DNA from: Halomonas socia
GTDB lineage: Bacteria > Pseudomonadota > Gammaproteobacteria > Pseudomonadales > Halomonadaceae
Direction of reading: 5' to 3'
DNA: 64,000 nt
Assembly: GCF_010977575.1 (NCBI RefSeq)
Contig: NZ_CP048812.1
Coordinates: 4,154,001 to 4,218,000 of the forward strand
Numbering within the stretch: position 1 is the stretch's first letter; each line of letters opens with the position of its first letter. The position numbers and the translations under genes were made by a program. The notes beneath the pieces were generated by a model that was not told the origin of the DNA, ran no database searches, and worked only from the letters and a program-made list of their open reading frames with translations. Shown piece by piece: positions 18,495 through 30,404 of this stretch.

Positions 18495-20554
18495 TCAATG
18501 TTTGCCAGCTAGGGGAATATCGGCTGAGGACCCAGATGCTTGATGAGTCGATACAGCGTCGCGGGATGTTGTGGCGGTTGCTTTCGTCTCGTCACTGGGT
18601 GATTTTGTGCCGTGGTCGACGATATCGCTCTGGGGGTGGTACTCGGTAGGCGCTTCCATCAAGACCTGGCGCACCCCATCGCCCTCCTGGTTAACACAGG
18701 CAGCATGAAGAGAGAGCAGGATCGGCTCCAGCGCTTCCCAGCTCAGCGCCGCCTCATTGGCCGTCATGATTCGAGGATGCCCGGTTTTGCCGACGGCTTC
18801 GGTGACCAGAAGCTCTTCATAGAGCTTTTCGCCGGGGCGCAAGCCGGTAAAGATGATGGAGATATCGCCCTGGCGCCCCCCCTCTGCCAACTCATTCAAT
18901 TGGCTGCGCCGTTTTCTCGATAACTGGGGGTGCGGAGCCCCGCTCGACTGGGGGAAATACGGCTCCAGGCCGGTCAGTCTCACCATGCGGGTCGCCAGCT
19001 CGGCAATGCGTACCGGCTTGCCCATGTCGAGCACGAAGACGTCTCCGCCCTTGGCCATCCCGCCGGCTTGTATCACCAACTGCGCGGCTTCAGGAATGGT
19101 CATGAAGTAGCGGGTAATTTCAGGGTGCGTGACTGTGATCGGGCCACCATTTTCGATCTGCTTACGAAACAGCGGCACGACGGAGCCGGAAGAGCCAAGT
19201 ACATTGCCGAATCGCACCATCGTAAAGCGAGTCTTACGCTGTGAGGCGGCCAGCGCCTGGCAAACCAGCTCAGCCATGCGCTTGCTGGCTCCCATGACAT
19301 TGGTCGGTCGGACTGCCTTGTCAGTGGAAACCAGCACCATGTCGTCGACACCCACAGCAACCGCAGCCTTGGCCACGGCCAGCGTACCGAAGACGTTGTT
19401 CAGCACTCCTTCACAGGGGTTGTACTCCACCATGGGCACATGCTTGTAAGCCGCCGCATGGTAGATGGTGCGTACACCGAATGTTTCCAGGAGCTGCTCG
19501 ACCCGCTGGCCATCACGCACCGACGCGAGAATCGGCACCACGGCCCCTTCAGCGACTCCGCTTCAGAGATACGTTTTAGATCCAGCTCGATGCGGTAAAG
19601 GGAATATTCAGACACATCCACCAGCAGCAGCTTGCTAGGGTGTTGCCTAAGAATCTGACGGCACAGTTCGCTGCCAATCGAGCCACCGGCGCCAGTCACC
19701 ATGACGACCTTGCCGGTGATGTTGGCTCCCATCAGGGATTGCACGGGCGGCACCGGGTCGCGCCCTAACAGATCCTCGACGGCCACGTCACGCAGCTCGT
19801 TGAACTTGGCCTTGCCGGAAACCACGTCCGCCATGTCGGGGATGGTCTGCACGGGAATCGAGAGCGGCTCGAGCGATTCGATGATTTCCTGGCGACGCGC
19901 GCGCGTGGCCTCGGGCACGGCAAGCAGGAGTTTCTCGACACCGTAATTGTCGATGATGCGGGTGGTGTCATCGGGAGAATGGACCCTGAGACCCTGTACA
20001 TGGGTACCTTGCAGCCTGGGAGCAAAATCGACGAAGCCTACCGGTTCATAGTCACGTCCATGGCGCAGAGACATCACCAGTTGCCGGCCTGCGGCACCGG
20101 CACCATAGATCAACACGCGCGTCTTGAGCCGCTGCTGCCCACGCTGATATAGCAAGCGCAGCGCAAGCCTAACGCCACCGATGGTCATCAAGGCCAACAT
20201 GATATAGATGAAGGGGACTGAACGCGGCACCGGCAGGTTGAAAATGCTACTGACGACTGCCAGCGTCAGCGCCGACCCCAGCACGCCTGCCATGATGGCT
20301 TGAAACGCCTTGAGCCCCATGTAACGGATGATGGAGCGATAGAAGCCCAGCTTGACGAAGATGATCAGGCTTACTGGCACTACTACCGGCAGGCCCATCC
20401 ATACCTCGGGGTCGAGCAGAAAGCGCGGGGAGTCGAGACGTAGCAACATAGCGGTAAAGAAACTGGCAACGATCAGGAGGGAATCGGCCAGAAGCTGAAT
20501 GGCCTGCTTGCGGCGTCGCGGCAGGTTGAACAGCTTTTTGAGCAGTTGAGTCAT
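18495..20554 (-). pseudogene. Nucleotide-sugar 4,6-dehydratase, WbpM/CapD/FlaA1 family, apparent frameshift
   Basis: Two overlapping frames make one gene of about 686 codons. The first (from 20554) has four N-terminal membrane segments, a CoA-binding-like Rossmann domain (RVLIYGAGAAGRQL) and the start of the SDR domain (VVMVTGAGGSIGSELCRQI). It runs into nonsense after the sequence ESLKG. The second (up to 18495) continues with VVPILASVRDGQRVE, then AAAYKHVPMVE, VSTDKAVRPTNVMGASKR and the LRPGEKLYEELL end. Adding one base to the GGGG run (complement of 19544-19547) restores a continuous reading. Family members make 4-keto-6-deoxy UDP-sugars for capsule or O-antigen. It lies upstream of the MITE and ops element, so it is probably transcribed separately from wza. 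Confidence 0.88.
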
Positions 20555-23512
<2,958 letters not shown>

Positions 23513-23547
23513 GCCCAGGCGATCCTCAACCTCACAAGGAGCGTTTC

Positions 23548-24048
23548 ATGCAGCGTCGCCGCTTTCTTCACCTGACCCTGGCCGCCGGCGCCGGCATGGC
23601 GTTGGCCGGCTGCGGCTTTCGCCTGCGCGGGCTGGAAACCCCGGTGCTGTCGCTGGACAGCATCGCCCTGGTCGCCGCCGACAGCGACCTGACCCCGGCG
23701 GTACAGGCGGCACTGGAACGTGCCGACACCGTGATTCGCGACGACGCCCCGCTGCGCCTCAACCTCGGCAGCGAGTCGTTCAGCGAGAGCCGCCGTACCT
23801 TCGGCAGCGCCGCCAGCCGCGAGATCGAGCTGACCCTGCGCGCGCCCTTCTCGGTGCAGCGCCAGCGCGACAACGCCTACCTGCTCGACCAGCAGCAGCT
23901 CGAGGTGAGCACCAACTTCAGCATCAGCGACGACAATCTGCTGGCCCAGGACGACATTCGTCAGGAAGCGCGCCAGGAGCTGCGCGAGGAAGCGGCGCGC
24001 CGCCTGCTAGACCGCCTGCGCGCCCTCGACGACCGGCCAGCGTCGTGA
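23548..24048 (+). CDS. lptE: LPS-assembly lipoprotein LptE
   Basis: A 166-residue outer-membrane lipoprotein. The N-terminus MQRRRFLHLTLAAG followed by ALAGCGFRLRG gives a signal peptide and lipobox with Cys near residue 22, and the GFxLRG motif after the Cys is the LptE hallmark. It plugs the LptD barrel and helps deliver LPS to the cell surface. It starts 35 bases after leuS with an AAGGAG ribosome-binding site and is followed by holA, the conserved leuS-lptE-holA order. Confidence 0.93.
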   Translation: MQRRRFLHLTLAAGAGMALAGCGFRLRGLETPVLSLDSIALVAADSDLTPAVQAALERADTVIRDDAPLRLNLGSESFSESRRTFGSAASREIELTLRAPFSVQRQRDNAYLLDQQQLEVSTNFSISDDNLLAQDDIRQEARQELREEAARRLLDRLRALDDRPAS

Positions 24049-24073
24049 TGCAATGCGTCCATAGGCTTTCTGC

Positions 24074-25132
24074 GTGAAGATATTCCCCGACAAGCTGCCC
24101 GAAGCCATCGCCAGCAAGCTGCCGCCGGTGGTGATGGTCACCGGCGATGAGCCGCTGATTCATATCGAGGCCTGCGATGCGGTGCGCGCCGCAGCCCGCC
24201 AGCAGGGCATCGAGGAGCGCGAGGTACTGCACGTCGAGAGCGGCTTTCAATGGGGGCGGCTCACCGAGTCCGCCGCCAGCATGTCGCTGTTCGCCACGCG
24301 CAAGTTGATCGAACTGCGCCTCGGCAGCCAGGCCGCCGGCCAGGAGGGCGGCCGGGCGCTGGAGGCCTACGCCGAGCAGGCCAGGGGCAGCGACAACGTG
24401 CTGCTGCTCAGCGCCGGCAAGCTCGACCGCAAGCAGCAGCAAAGCAAGTGGTTCAAGGCGCTGGACAAGATCGGGCTGTTCGTCCCGGTGTGGCCGGTGG
24501 ACCACCAGCGGCTGGGCTTCTGGATGCGCGACCGCGCCAACCGCCACGGCCTGCAGCTCGACATGGAGGCCGCCAAGCTGCTCGGCGAGCGCACCGAGGG
24601 CAACCTGCTGGCCGCCGACCAGGAGCTGCAGAAACTGGCGCTGCTGATGCCACCCGGCGCGCGCCTCAACGCCGAAGCGATTGCCAGCGGCGTCGACGAC
24701 AGCGCCCGCTACGATGTCTTCACCCTGGCCGAGGCGTGCCTGCGCGGCGAGCGCGAGCGGGTCTCGCGGATCGTGCGCGGCCTGCGCCAGGAGGGCGTCG
24801 AGGCGCCTATCATGCTCTGGGCACTGACCCGCGAGCTGCGCATCCTGCTGTCGCTCTACCAGCACCTCGACCAGGGCCAGAGCTTCGAGCATGCCTGCAA
24901 GGCGCAGAAGCCGCCGATCTTCGACAAGCGCCGCCCCGCCTACCAACAAGCCCTTAACCGGCTGCCCCTCAAGCGCCTTCACAAGCTGCTGCTGTTCGCC
25001 CAGCGCCTCGACCTGGCAATCAAGGGGGCTGCCCCGCTGCCGCTGTGGGACGGCATCCACGATCTGGCACTGACCCTGGCCGGCGGCCGCGGGCTGCTGG
25101 CGGAGTCGCCACTATCGTACAAGGTGGGCTGA
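24074..25132 (+). CDS. holA: DNA polymerase III subunit delta (HolA)
   Basis: A 352-residue protein with a GTG start reading MKIFPDKLPEAIA. The segment PPVVMVTGDEPLIHIEACDAVR is typical of the delta subunit N-terminal domain, and the protein has the usual length. Delta opens the beta sliding clamp within the clamp-loader complex. It follows lptE after 25 bases and ends the leuS operon; the TRAP transporter begins after a further 63 bases. Confidence 0.95.
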   Translation: MKIFPDKLPEAIASKLPPVVMVTGDEPLIHIEACDAVRAAARQQGIEEREVLHVESGFQWGRLTESAASMSLFATRKLIELRLGSQAAGQEGGRALEAYAEQARGSDNVLLLSAGKLDRKQQQSKWFKALDKIGLFVPVWPVDHQRLGFWMRDRANRHGLQLDMEAAKLLGERTEGNLLAADQELQKLALLMPPGARLNAEAIASGVDDSARYDVFTLAEACLRGERERVSRIVRGLRQEGVEAPIMLWALTRELRILLSLYQHLDQGQSFEHACKAQKPPIFDKRRPAYQQALNRLPLKRLHKLLLFAQRLDLAIKGAAPLPLWDGIHDLALTLAGGRGLLAESPLSYKVG

Positions 25133-25195
25133 ATTGACCCTGACAGCAGGCCTCGGGCATGCTTTAAAGGTTTGACCACAAAAAGGAAAATCATA

Positions 25196-26191
25196 ATGAA
25201 TCGCTTCGCACGCTGTACGCTGGCCGCTGGTGTCTCGCTGGCCATGATCACTACCGCCCAGGCCTCCGAGTTGGCCGACATGGACCCTGTGACACTGCGT
25301 CTGGCCCACGTGGTCAACGAGCAGGACGGATTTCATATCGCCGCCGTGAAGTTTCAGGAGCTGGTCGAAGAGCGCACTCAGGGCGCCGTCAGCATCGACA
25401 TCTACCCCAACGCCACACTGGGCGACGAACGCACCCTGCTCGAAGGCATGCAGATCGGCAGCATCGACATGGGCGTGATCACCAACGGCCCGGTGGCCAA
25501 TTTCGTCGAAGAAATGGCGGTCTTCGAGCTACCCTTCCTGTTCCCCTCGCCGGAGGCCGCCTATGAGGTCCTCGACGGCCCCATCGGCCAGGAGCTGCTC
25601 GACAAGCTCGCCGACGTCAACCTCAAGGGGCTGGCCTACGCCGAGCGCGGTTTCCGCAACCTGACCAACAGTCAGCGCCCAGTCAACTCCCCCGACGACC
25701 TCGACGGCCTGCGCATTCGCGTGATGGAGAATCCGGTCTACACCGATACCTTCCGCGAACTCGGTGCCAATGCCATCCCCATGGCCTGGACCGAAGCCCT
25801 GACCGCCATGCAGCAGGGCACTATCGACGGTCAGGAAAACCCGGTCAACGTCATTCACTCCTTCAATCTCGACGAGACCCAGGCCTACATGACGCTGTCG
25901 CGCCACACCTATGCTCCAGCGATCTTCGTGATGGGCATGCCGGTGTGGAACCAACTGCCCGAGGCCGCTCATGAGGTATTGCGGGATGCCGCACAAGAGG
26001 CCGCCGAGCATGAGCGGCGCATGAATGCCGACATGGAGGCCGAGCAACTCGCCGAACTGCGCGATGCCGGCATGGAGATCGACGACGCCCCCGATATCGA
26101 GGCCTTCCAGGCCGCCGTGGCGCCGGTCTACGACAAGTATGGTGAGCAGTTCGGCGACTATCTGGAACGCATTCAGGCGGCGCTAGAATAA
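25196..26191 (+). CDS. TRAP transporter substrate-binding protein (DctP family)
   Basis: A 331-residue periplasmic binding protein with a cleavable signal peptide ending TTAQASEL. It has the DctP features of TRAP binding proteins: LRLAHVVNEQDGFH at the mature N-terminus, a GLRIRVMENP motif whose arginine binds the ligand carboxylate, and NPVNVIHSFNL. It captures an organic acid and delivers it to the membrane proteins encoded next. The ATG at 25196 has AAAGGAAA upstream. The ligand could be a C4-dicarboxylate or another carboxylate and cannot be told from sequence. Confidence 0.93.
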   Translation: MNRFARCTLAAGVSLAMITTAQASELADMDPVTLRLAHVVNEQDGFHIAAVKFQELVEERTQGAVSIDIYPNATLGDERTLLEGMQIGSIDMGVITNGPVANFVEEMAVFELPFLFPSPEAAYEVLDGPIGQELLDKLADVNLKGLAYAERGFRNLTNSQRPVNSPDDLDGLRIRVMENPVYTDTFRELGANAIPMAWTEALTAMQQGTIDGQENPVNVIHSFNLDETQAYMTLSRHTYAPAIFVMGMPVWNQLPEAAHEVLRDAAQEAAEHERRMNADMEAEQLAELRDAGMEIDDAPDIEAFQAAVAPVYDKYGEQFGDYLERIQAALE

Positions 26192-26731
26192 GTGAGGTTT
26201 TTGCTCGCCCTGCTTCCCCGGCTGCAGCGTCTCGAGCGGGCCATCGACGCCGTCATCCAGCCTCTGGTGTTCGCTGGCATGGCGACGTTGATCGCTACCA
26301 TTACGCTGCAGATCGTCTCCCGTGTGCTGTTCAGCGCGGTGGGCTGGACCGAGGAAGTGTCGCGCTTCTTGCTGATCTGGATCACCTTCCTGGGCTCCAC
26401 CCTGGCTTTCCTGCGCGGCCGACACATCGCCGTGACGTTCGTCGTCGAGGCTCTGCCACGATGCCTGCAGCGGCTGGCGCGCATCGCCGCCCTGCTGGTC
26501 GTGCTCGGTTTCATGGTCTCGCTGCTGGTGATCGGCTATCAGTACATGCATGCCCAGAGCTTTCAGCGCTCGGCCTCGCTGCGCCTGTCGATGACCTACG
26601 TCTATGCGGTCATCCCGATCGCCGCGGGATTGATGAGCTGGTATGCCCTGGTCGACTTGATCGAAGCGCTGGTGGCGGAGCCCGACGACATCGACTCGGG
26701 TAGCGTCAACGCCGAGGAACCACCCGCATGA
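26192..26731 (+). CDS. TRAP transporter small membrane subunit (DctQ family)
   Basis: A 179-residue inner-membrane protein with four predicted transmembrane helices and the WTEEVSRFLLIWITFLGS motif typical of DctQ subunits. It begins with GTG directly after the dctP stop codon, so translation is coupled. It pairs with the large permease subunit downstream (4-base overlap) to form the sodium-driven transporter. Confidence 0.92.
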   Translation: MRFLLALLPRLQRLERAIDAVIQPLVFAGMATLIATITLQIVSRVLFSAVGWTEEVSRFLLIWITFLGSTLAFLRGRHIAVTFVVEALPRCLQRLARIAALLVVLGFMVSLLVIGYQYMHAQSFQRSASLRLSMTYVYAVIPIAAGLMSWYALVDLIEALVAEPDDIDSGSVNAEEPPA

Positions 26732-27987
26732 CCGGCCCGCTGTTCGCGCTGTTCTTCGTGTTCATGCTGCTCGGGGTGCCCATTGCCCTGGCCATCGGCG
26801 CCAGCACCCTGGTCGCCATCCATGCCCAGGGCGTCCCCCTGATGGTGGTCACCCAGCAGATGTTCCAGGGCATCAACTCCTTTGCCCTGGTGGCGATACC
26901 CATGTTCATCCTCGCTGGCGACCTGATGGCCCAGGGCAAGGTCAGCGAAAAGCTGGTGGACTTCGCCGATGCACTGTTCGGCTTTCTCAAGGGCGGGCTC
27001 TCGCTGGTCTCGGTGGGGGCGGGCATGTTCTTCGCCGCTATCTCCGGCTCCGGCGCTGCCACCACCGCAGCGGTAGGATCGAGCCTGGTGCCGGAACTCA
27101 AGCGCAAGGGCTATGACCCGGCCTCCGCCGCCAGCCTGATCGCCGCCAGCGGCACCATTGGCGTGGTGATTCCCCCTTCAGTCCCCATGATCATCTATGC
27201 CGTGATCGCCCAGCAGTCGGTATCCAAGCTGTTTCTCAACGGTTTCATACCCGGCCTGATCATGGGGCTGGGACTCGCCGCCATTGCCATCACCCAGGCC
27301 TATCGACGCAACTACCCTCGCGGCACGCCGCTGTCGATGGCGACCATCTGGCGTACTCTGAAAAACGCCATCTGGGGCCTGATGACGCCGGTGATCATCC
27401 TCGGCGGCATCTTTTCGGGGATCTTCACCCCCAGCGAGGCGGCCGTCGTGGCGGTCAATTATGCCCTGCTGGTGTCGCTGTTCGTGTACCGCGACCTGCA
27501 CCTGGTCGACGTCTACCGCATCCTGATTCGCTCGGCGATCACGACCTCGGTGATCATGCTGGTGATCGCCACCTCCGCGGTGTTGAGCTGGACGCTGTCC
27601 AGCTGGCAGGTGCCCGGCGCCATCGCCCAAGCAGTGCTGTCACTGTCCACCGATCCCTACGTGATCATGCTGCTGATCGTGGCGATCATCCTGCTCACCG
27701 GGGTATTCATCGAGACCGCTAGCGCGTTGATCATTCTCACCCCGGTGCTGCTGCCGCTGGTCACCCAGCTAGGCATCGATCCGATCCACTTCGGCATCAT
27801 CATCGTCATGGGGCTGGCAATCGGCATGATCACCCCGCCGGTGGCGATCAACCTCTATGTGGCCTCCTCGGTCACCCAGCTGCCGTTGGAGCGCATCACC
27901 CGCGCCATCCTGCCCTACCTGCTGGGATTGATCTGCGTGCTGCTGTTGGTGGTCTACGTACCGATCATGCTGGGCTGGTCGGGATGA
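26728..27987 (+). CDS. TRAP transporter large permease subunit (DctM family)
   Basis: A 419-residue membrane protein with about a dozen transmembrane helices. The motifs AISGSGAATTAAVGS and GTIGVVIPPSVPMIIYAV are hallmarks of DctM proteins. It forms the transport channel driven by a sodium gradient, in line with a halotolerant host. It overlaps dctQ by 4 bases (ATGA) and ends 17 bases from the convergent flavoprotein gene. Confidence 0.95.
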   Translation: MTGPLFALFFVFMLLGVPIALAIGASTLVAIHAQGVPLMVVTQQMFQGINSFALVAIPMFILAGDLMAQGKVSEKLVDFADALFGFLKGGLSLVSVGAGMFFAAISGSGAATTAAVGSSLVPELKRKGYDPASAASLIAASGTIGVVIPPSVPMIIYAVIAQQSVSKLFLNGFIPGLIMGLGLAAIAITQAYRRNYPRGTPLSMATIWRTLKNAIWGLMTPVIILGGIFSGIFTPSEAAVVAVNYALLVSLFVYRDLHLVDVYRILIRSAITTSVIMLVIATSAVLSWTLSSWQVPGAIAQAVLSLSTDPYVIMLLIVAIILLTGVFIETASALIILTPVLLPLVTQLGIDPIHFGIIIVMGLAIGMITPPVAINLYVASSVTQLPLERITRAILPYLLGLICVLLLVVYVPIMLGWSG

Positions 27988-28003
27988 TCTGCAGCAAGCC
28001 GCC

Positions 28004-28606
28004 TCATAGCTCGTCCTGGTAACGTGCCAGCATCGCCGCCTGGCTTTCGGGCTCACCACAGCCATCGGTCTGGTCGTGAAGCATCTCGCCCATGCTCGGC
28101 AGCACCGAGCGCTCGCGGCGACTGTCGTCTGCCCACAGGCGCGAGCGCATCAGCGCCTTGGCACAATGCAGGTAGGCCTCCTCAAGCGTTACCCGGATCA
28201 CCACCCGCGGTGTGCGGCGTTCGCCTTCGACCTGCGCCAGCAGCTCCTCATCCACCGACACCTCGGCCGCACCGTTGATGCGCAGGCTCTCGTCGACACC
28301 GGGGATCAGAAACAGCAGCCCGAGACGCCCGCTGACGATGATATTGCTCAGTGAGTCGAGGCGGTTGTTGCCCGGTGAGTCGGGAATCAGCAGGGTGGTG
28401 TCGTCGAGGACCTTGACGAAACCGGGCGCGCCGCCGCGTGGCGAGGCATCCTGGTGGGTGCCGTCACCGCTGGCCAGCACCACGAAAGGCGACAGCGCGA
28501 TAAAGCGCCGGCAGTGGTGGTCCAGGCGACTGAGCTGTTTTTGCAGAGCACGCGGCTTGGCCGGCGGATACAGCGCGCGCAGTTCCTCAATGGAGCGGAT
28601 GATCAT
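28004..28606 (-). CDS. PPOX-class FMN-dependent flavoprotein (MSMEG_1061-like)
   Basis: A protein of about 200 residues with a split-barrel flavin-binding fold. Visible segments are SPFVVLASGDGTHQDASPRG, the LIPDSPGNNRLDSLSNI substrate and FMN region and VDESLRINGAAEVS. Such proteins are often annotated as pyridoxamine 5'-phosphate oxidase family and may act in flavin-dependent detoxification; the substrate is unknown. The ATG at 28606 has AGAGGTG upstream. An upstream in-frame extension to 28936 runs antisense to the cytochrome oxidase gene and is discarded. Confidence 0.82.
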   Translation of the reverse strand: MIIRSIEELRALYPPAKPRALQKQLSRLDHHCRRFIALSPFVVLASGDGTHQDASPRGGAPGFVKVLDDTTLLIPDSPGNNRLDSLSNIIVSGRLGLLFLIPGVDESLRINGAAEVSVDEELLAQVEGERRTPRVVIRVTLEEAYLHCAKALMRSRLWADDSRRERSVLPSMGEMLHDQTDGCGEPESQAAMLARYQDEL

Positions 28607-28674
28607 CGCCACCTCTCTGAGCATGTTGTTCCAACCCCAGTGTCGCACGCCTCGATGACGGTGTCGTGTACGCG

Positions 28675-28995
28675 TCAGCCGGCCAGGTTGGCGAGCCGCG
28701 AGAGCAGTGTGTAGTTGGCTTCCATCGCCATCAGCGCGACCAGGAACAGCAGCACCGCCGGTGGCAGCAGCACAGTATAGATGAGTGACAGCCGCTCCCA
28801 TGCCATATGCATGAAGAAGGCCACGATCAGCCCGGCCTTGAGCAGCATGAACAAGGTGATCAGGCCCCATTTGGGATACCCCTCGAGCCCCGAGATATCC
28901 ACCAGGTAAGACAGTACGCTGAGCACGAACAGCCATAGCCAGACGCGCAGATAGACGCGCAGCTCGGGCTGGTGGTGCTCGCTGTCATGTGCCAT
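28675..28995 (-). CDS. Cytochrome c oxidase subunit IV family protein
   Basis: A 106-residue protein with three hydrophobic segments. The lead HHQPELRVYLRVWLWLFVLS and the KAGLIVAFFMHMAWE motif are typical of the small prokaryotic COX4 (CyoD/CtaF-like) subunit. It is the last gene of the oxidase operon and starts 9 bases after the subunit III gene. Its role is probably assembly or stability of the CuB centre in subunit I. Confidence 0.86.
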   Translation of the reverse strand: MAHDSEHHQPELRVYLRVWLWLFVLSVLSYLVDISGLEGYPKWGLITLFMLLKAGLIVAFFMHMAWERLSLIYTVLLPPAVLLFLVALMAMEANYTLLSRLANLAG

Positions 28996-29004
28996 GGCGA
29001 CCTC

Positions 29005-29718
29005 CTACCACAGATAGAAGAATGCGAAGATGAACACCCACACCAAGTCGACGAAGTGCCAATACAGCCCCAGGCTCTCGACCATCCCGTAGTTGCCCCT
29101 GCGCCCGGTCAGAAACCCCGCCCGCCCGCCGTCCAGCGAACCACGCATCACCTTGACCGCCATGATCACGATGAAGATCACGCCGATGGTGACATGGGTG
29201 CCGTGAAAGCCGGTGATCAGGAAGAACACCGCGCCGAACTGGGCCGCCCCCCAGGGATTCTCCCAGGGTCGTACGCCCTCGCCGATCAGGATCGCCCACT
29301 CGAAGGCCTGCATGCCCACGAAACAGGCGCCGAGCAGCGCCGTGACCAGCAGCAGCGCGGCCGTCTTGCGGCGGTCGTTGGCATAGCCGTACTTCACCGC
29401 CAGGGCCATGGTGCCGCTGCTCGAGATCAGGATGAAGGTCATGATGGCGATCAGCAGCAGCGGAATCGACTGCCCCGCGATGGTCAGCGCGAACACCTCG
29501 CTGGCATCCGGCCAGGGCTCCACGGTGGACATGCGCAGCACCATATAGCCGACCAGGAAGCAGGCGAAGATGAACACGTCGCTGAGGATGAACAGCCACA
29601 TCATCGCCTTGCCCCAGGACACGTCGAACACGCGCCGTTCCGCCGACCAGTCACGGACTAGCCCGGTGGCACCGCGGTGGGGAGACGAGGCGTTGGAATC
29701 GGGATTCGCCATGTTCAT
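29005..29718 (-). CDS. Cytochrome c oxidase subunit III
   Basis: A 237-residue membrane protein with the COX3 fold of five to seven helices. FAWHFVDLVWVF-like sequence appears as LYWHFVDLVWVFIFAFFYLW at the C-terminus, and FHGTHVTIGV is a conserved COX3 motif. It overlaps the preceding COX3-like gene by 4 bases (ATGA), with GAGGAC upstream of the start. The open frame continues upstream to 29961 inside that neighbour, but the extra sequence is not COX3-like. Confidence 0.9.
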   Translation of the reverse strand: MNMANPDSNASSPHRGATGLVRDWSAERRVFDVSWGKAMMWLFILSDVFIFACFLVGYMVLRMSTVEPWPDASEVFALTIAGQSIPLLLIAIMTFILISSSGTMALAVKYGYANDRRKTAALLLVTALLGACFVGMQAFEWAILIGEGVRPWENPWGAAQFGAVFFLITGFHGTHVTIGVIFIVIMAVKVMRGSLDGGRAGFLTGRRGNYGMVESLGLYWHFVDLVWVFIFAFFYLW

Positions 29719-30404
29719 GTCCTCAGCAGCAGAATGAACAGAATGCCCCACACCACCAGCAGGAAGTGCCAGTACAGTGCGCACAGTTCGACGCTCTGGC
29801 GCATGGCGCCAGGCGTGGCGCCATGCTGCAGACGGAACAGGCAGCGCGACCAGACGAACAGCCCGCCTAGCAGATGTACGGCGTGCAGCGCCGTGAGCAG
29901 GAAGAAGAACGCATTGGCCGGGTTGGCCGCCAGGTAGTGACCAGTGGCCTGCAGCTGCCACCAGGCCAGCGCCTGGCCGAGAATGAAGGCGATGGTCAAA
30001 CCACCCCCGGCCAGCAGCCCACGCAGCAGCCGTGCCGGCTGCTCGTGACGGGCGGCACGCCAGGCCAACTGCAGCGCTACGCTACCCAGCACCAGGCAGG
30101 CGCTGTTCCACCACAGCAAGCCGGGCACCGCCAGCGGCCGCCAATCGTGGGCCATCTCCTGGCGCATCAGGTAGGCGCTGATGGTTAGCGCGAACAGCGA
30201 GGCGACCACCGCCAGAAACACCGCCAAGCCCACCCGTGGAGCGGTCGCCGCCGGCGGCACCTGGCCGCCGCCCAGCCCCTGAACCTGGCGGCTGCCTGCT
30301 GCCTGGGCCTCCCAGGGACGCACCCTGAGCGAATAGCTGAAAAGCCAGCCGCCGAACACAGCCATCAGCAGCGCCAGGAAGACCAGCGAGACGGTCATGC
30401 TCAT
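29715..30404 (-). CDS. Second heme-copper oxidase subunit III-like protein
   Basis: A 229-residue membrane protein distantly related to COX3. The FFFLLTALHAVHLLGGLFVW motif and a C-terminal ELCALYWHFLLVVWGILFIL match the family. It overlaps the subunit I gene by 4 bases and the next COX3 by 4 bases, so all are translated together. Two tandem COX3-type genes recall CoxMNOP-type alternative oxidases of proteobacteria (known arrangement). It probably helps proton uptake or stability of the complex. Confidence 0.84.
   Translation of the reverse strand: MSMTVSLVFLALLMAVFGGWLFSYSLRVRPWEAQAAGSRQVQGLGGGQVPPAATAPRVGLAVFLAVVASLFALTISAYLMRQEMAHDWRPLAVPGLLWWNSACLVLGSVALQLAWRAARHEQPARLLRGLLAGGGLTIAFILGQALAWWQLQATGHYLAANPANAFFFLLTALHAVHLLGGLFVWSRCLFRLQHGATPGAMRQSVELCALYWHFLLVVWGILFILLLRT

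Noticed and set aside
28607-28936. N-terminal extension of the PPOX-type flavoprotein
   Set aside because: It lies antisense-like across the oxidase subunit gene and a start with a ribosome-binding site exists at 28606.
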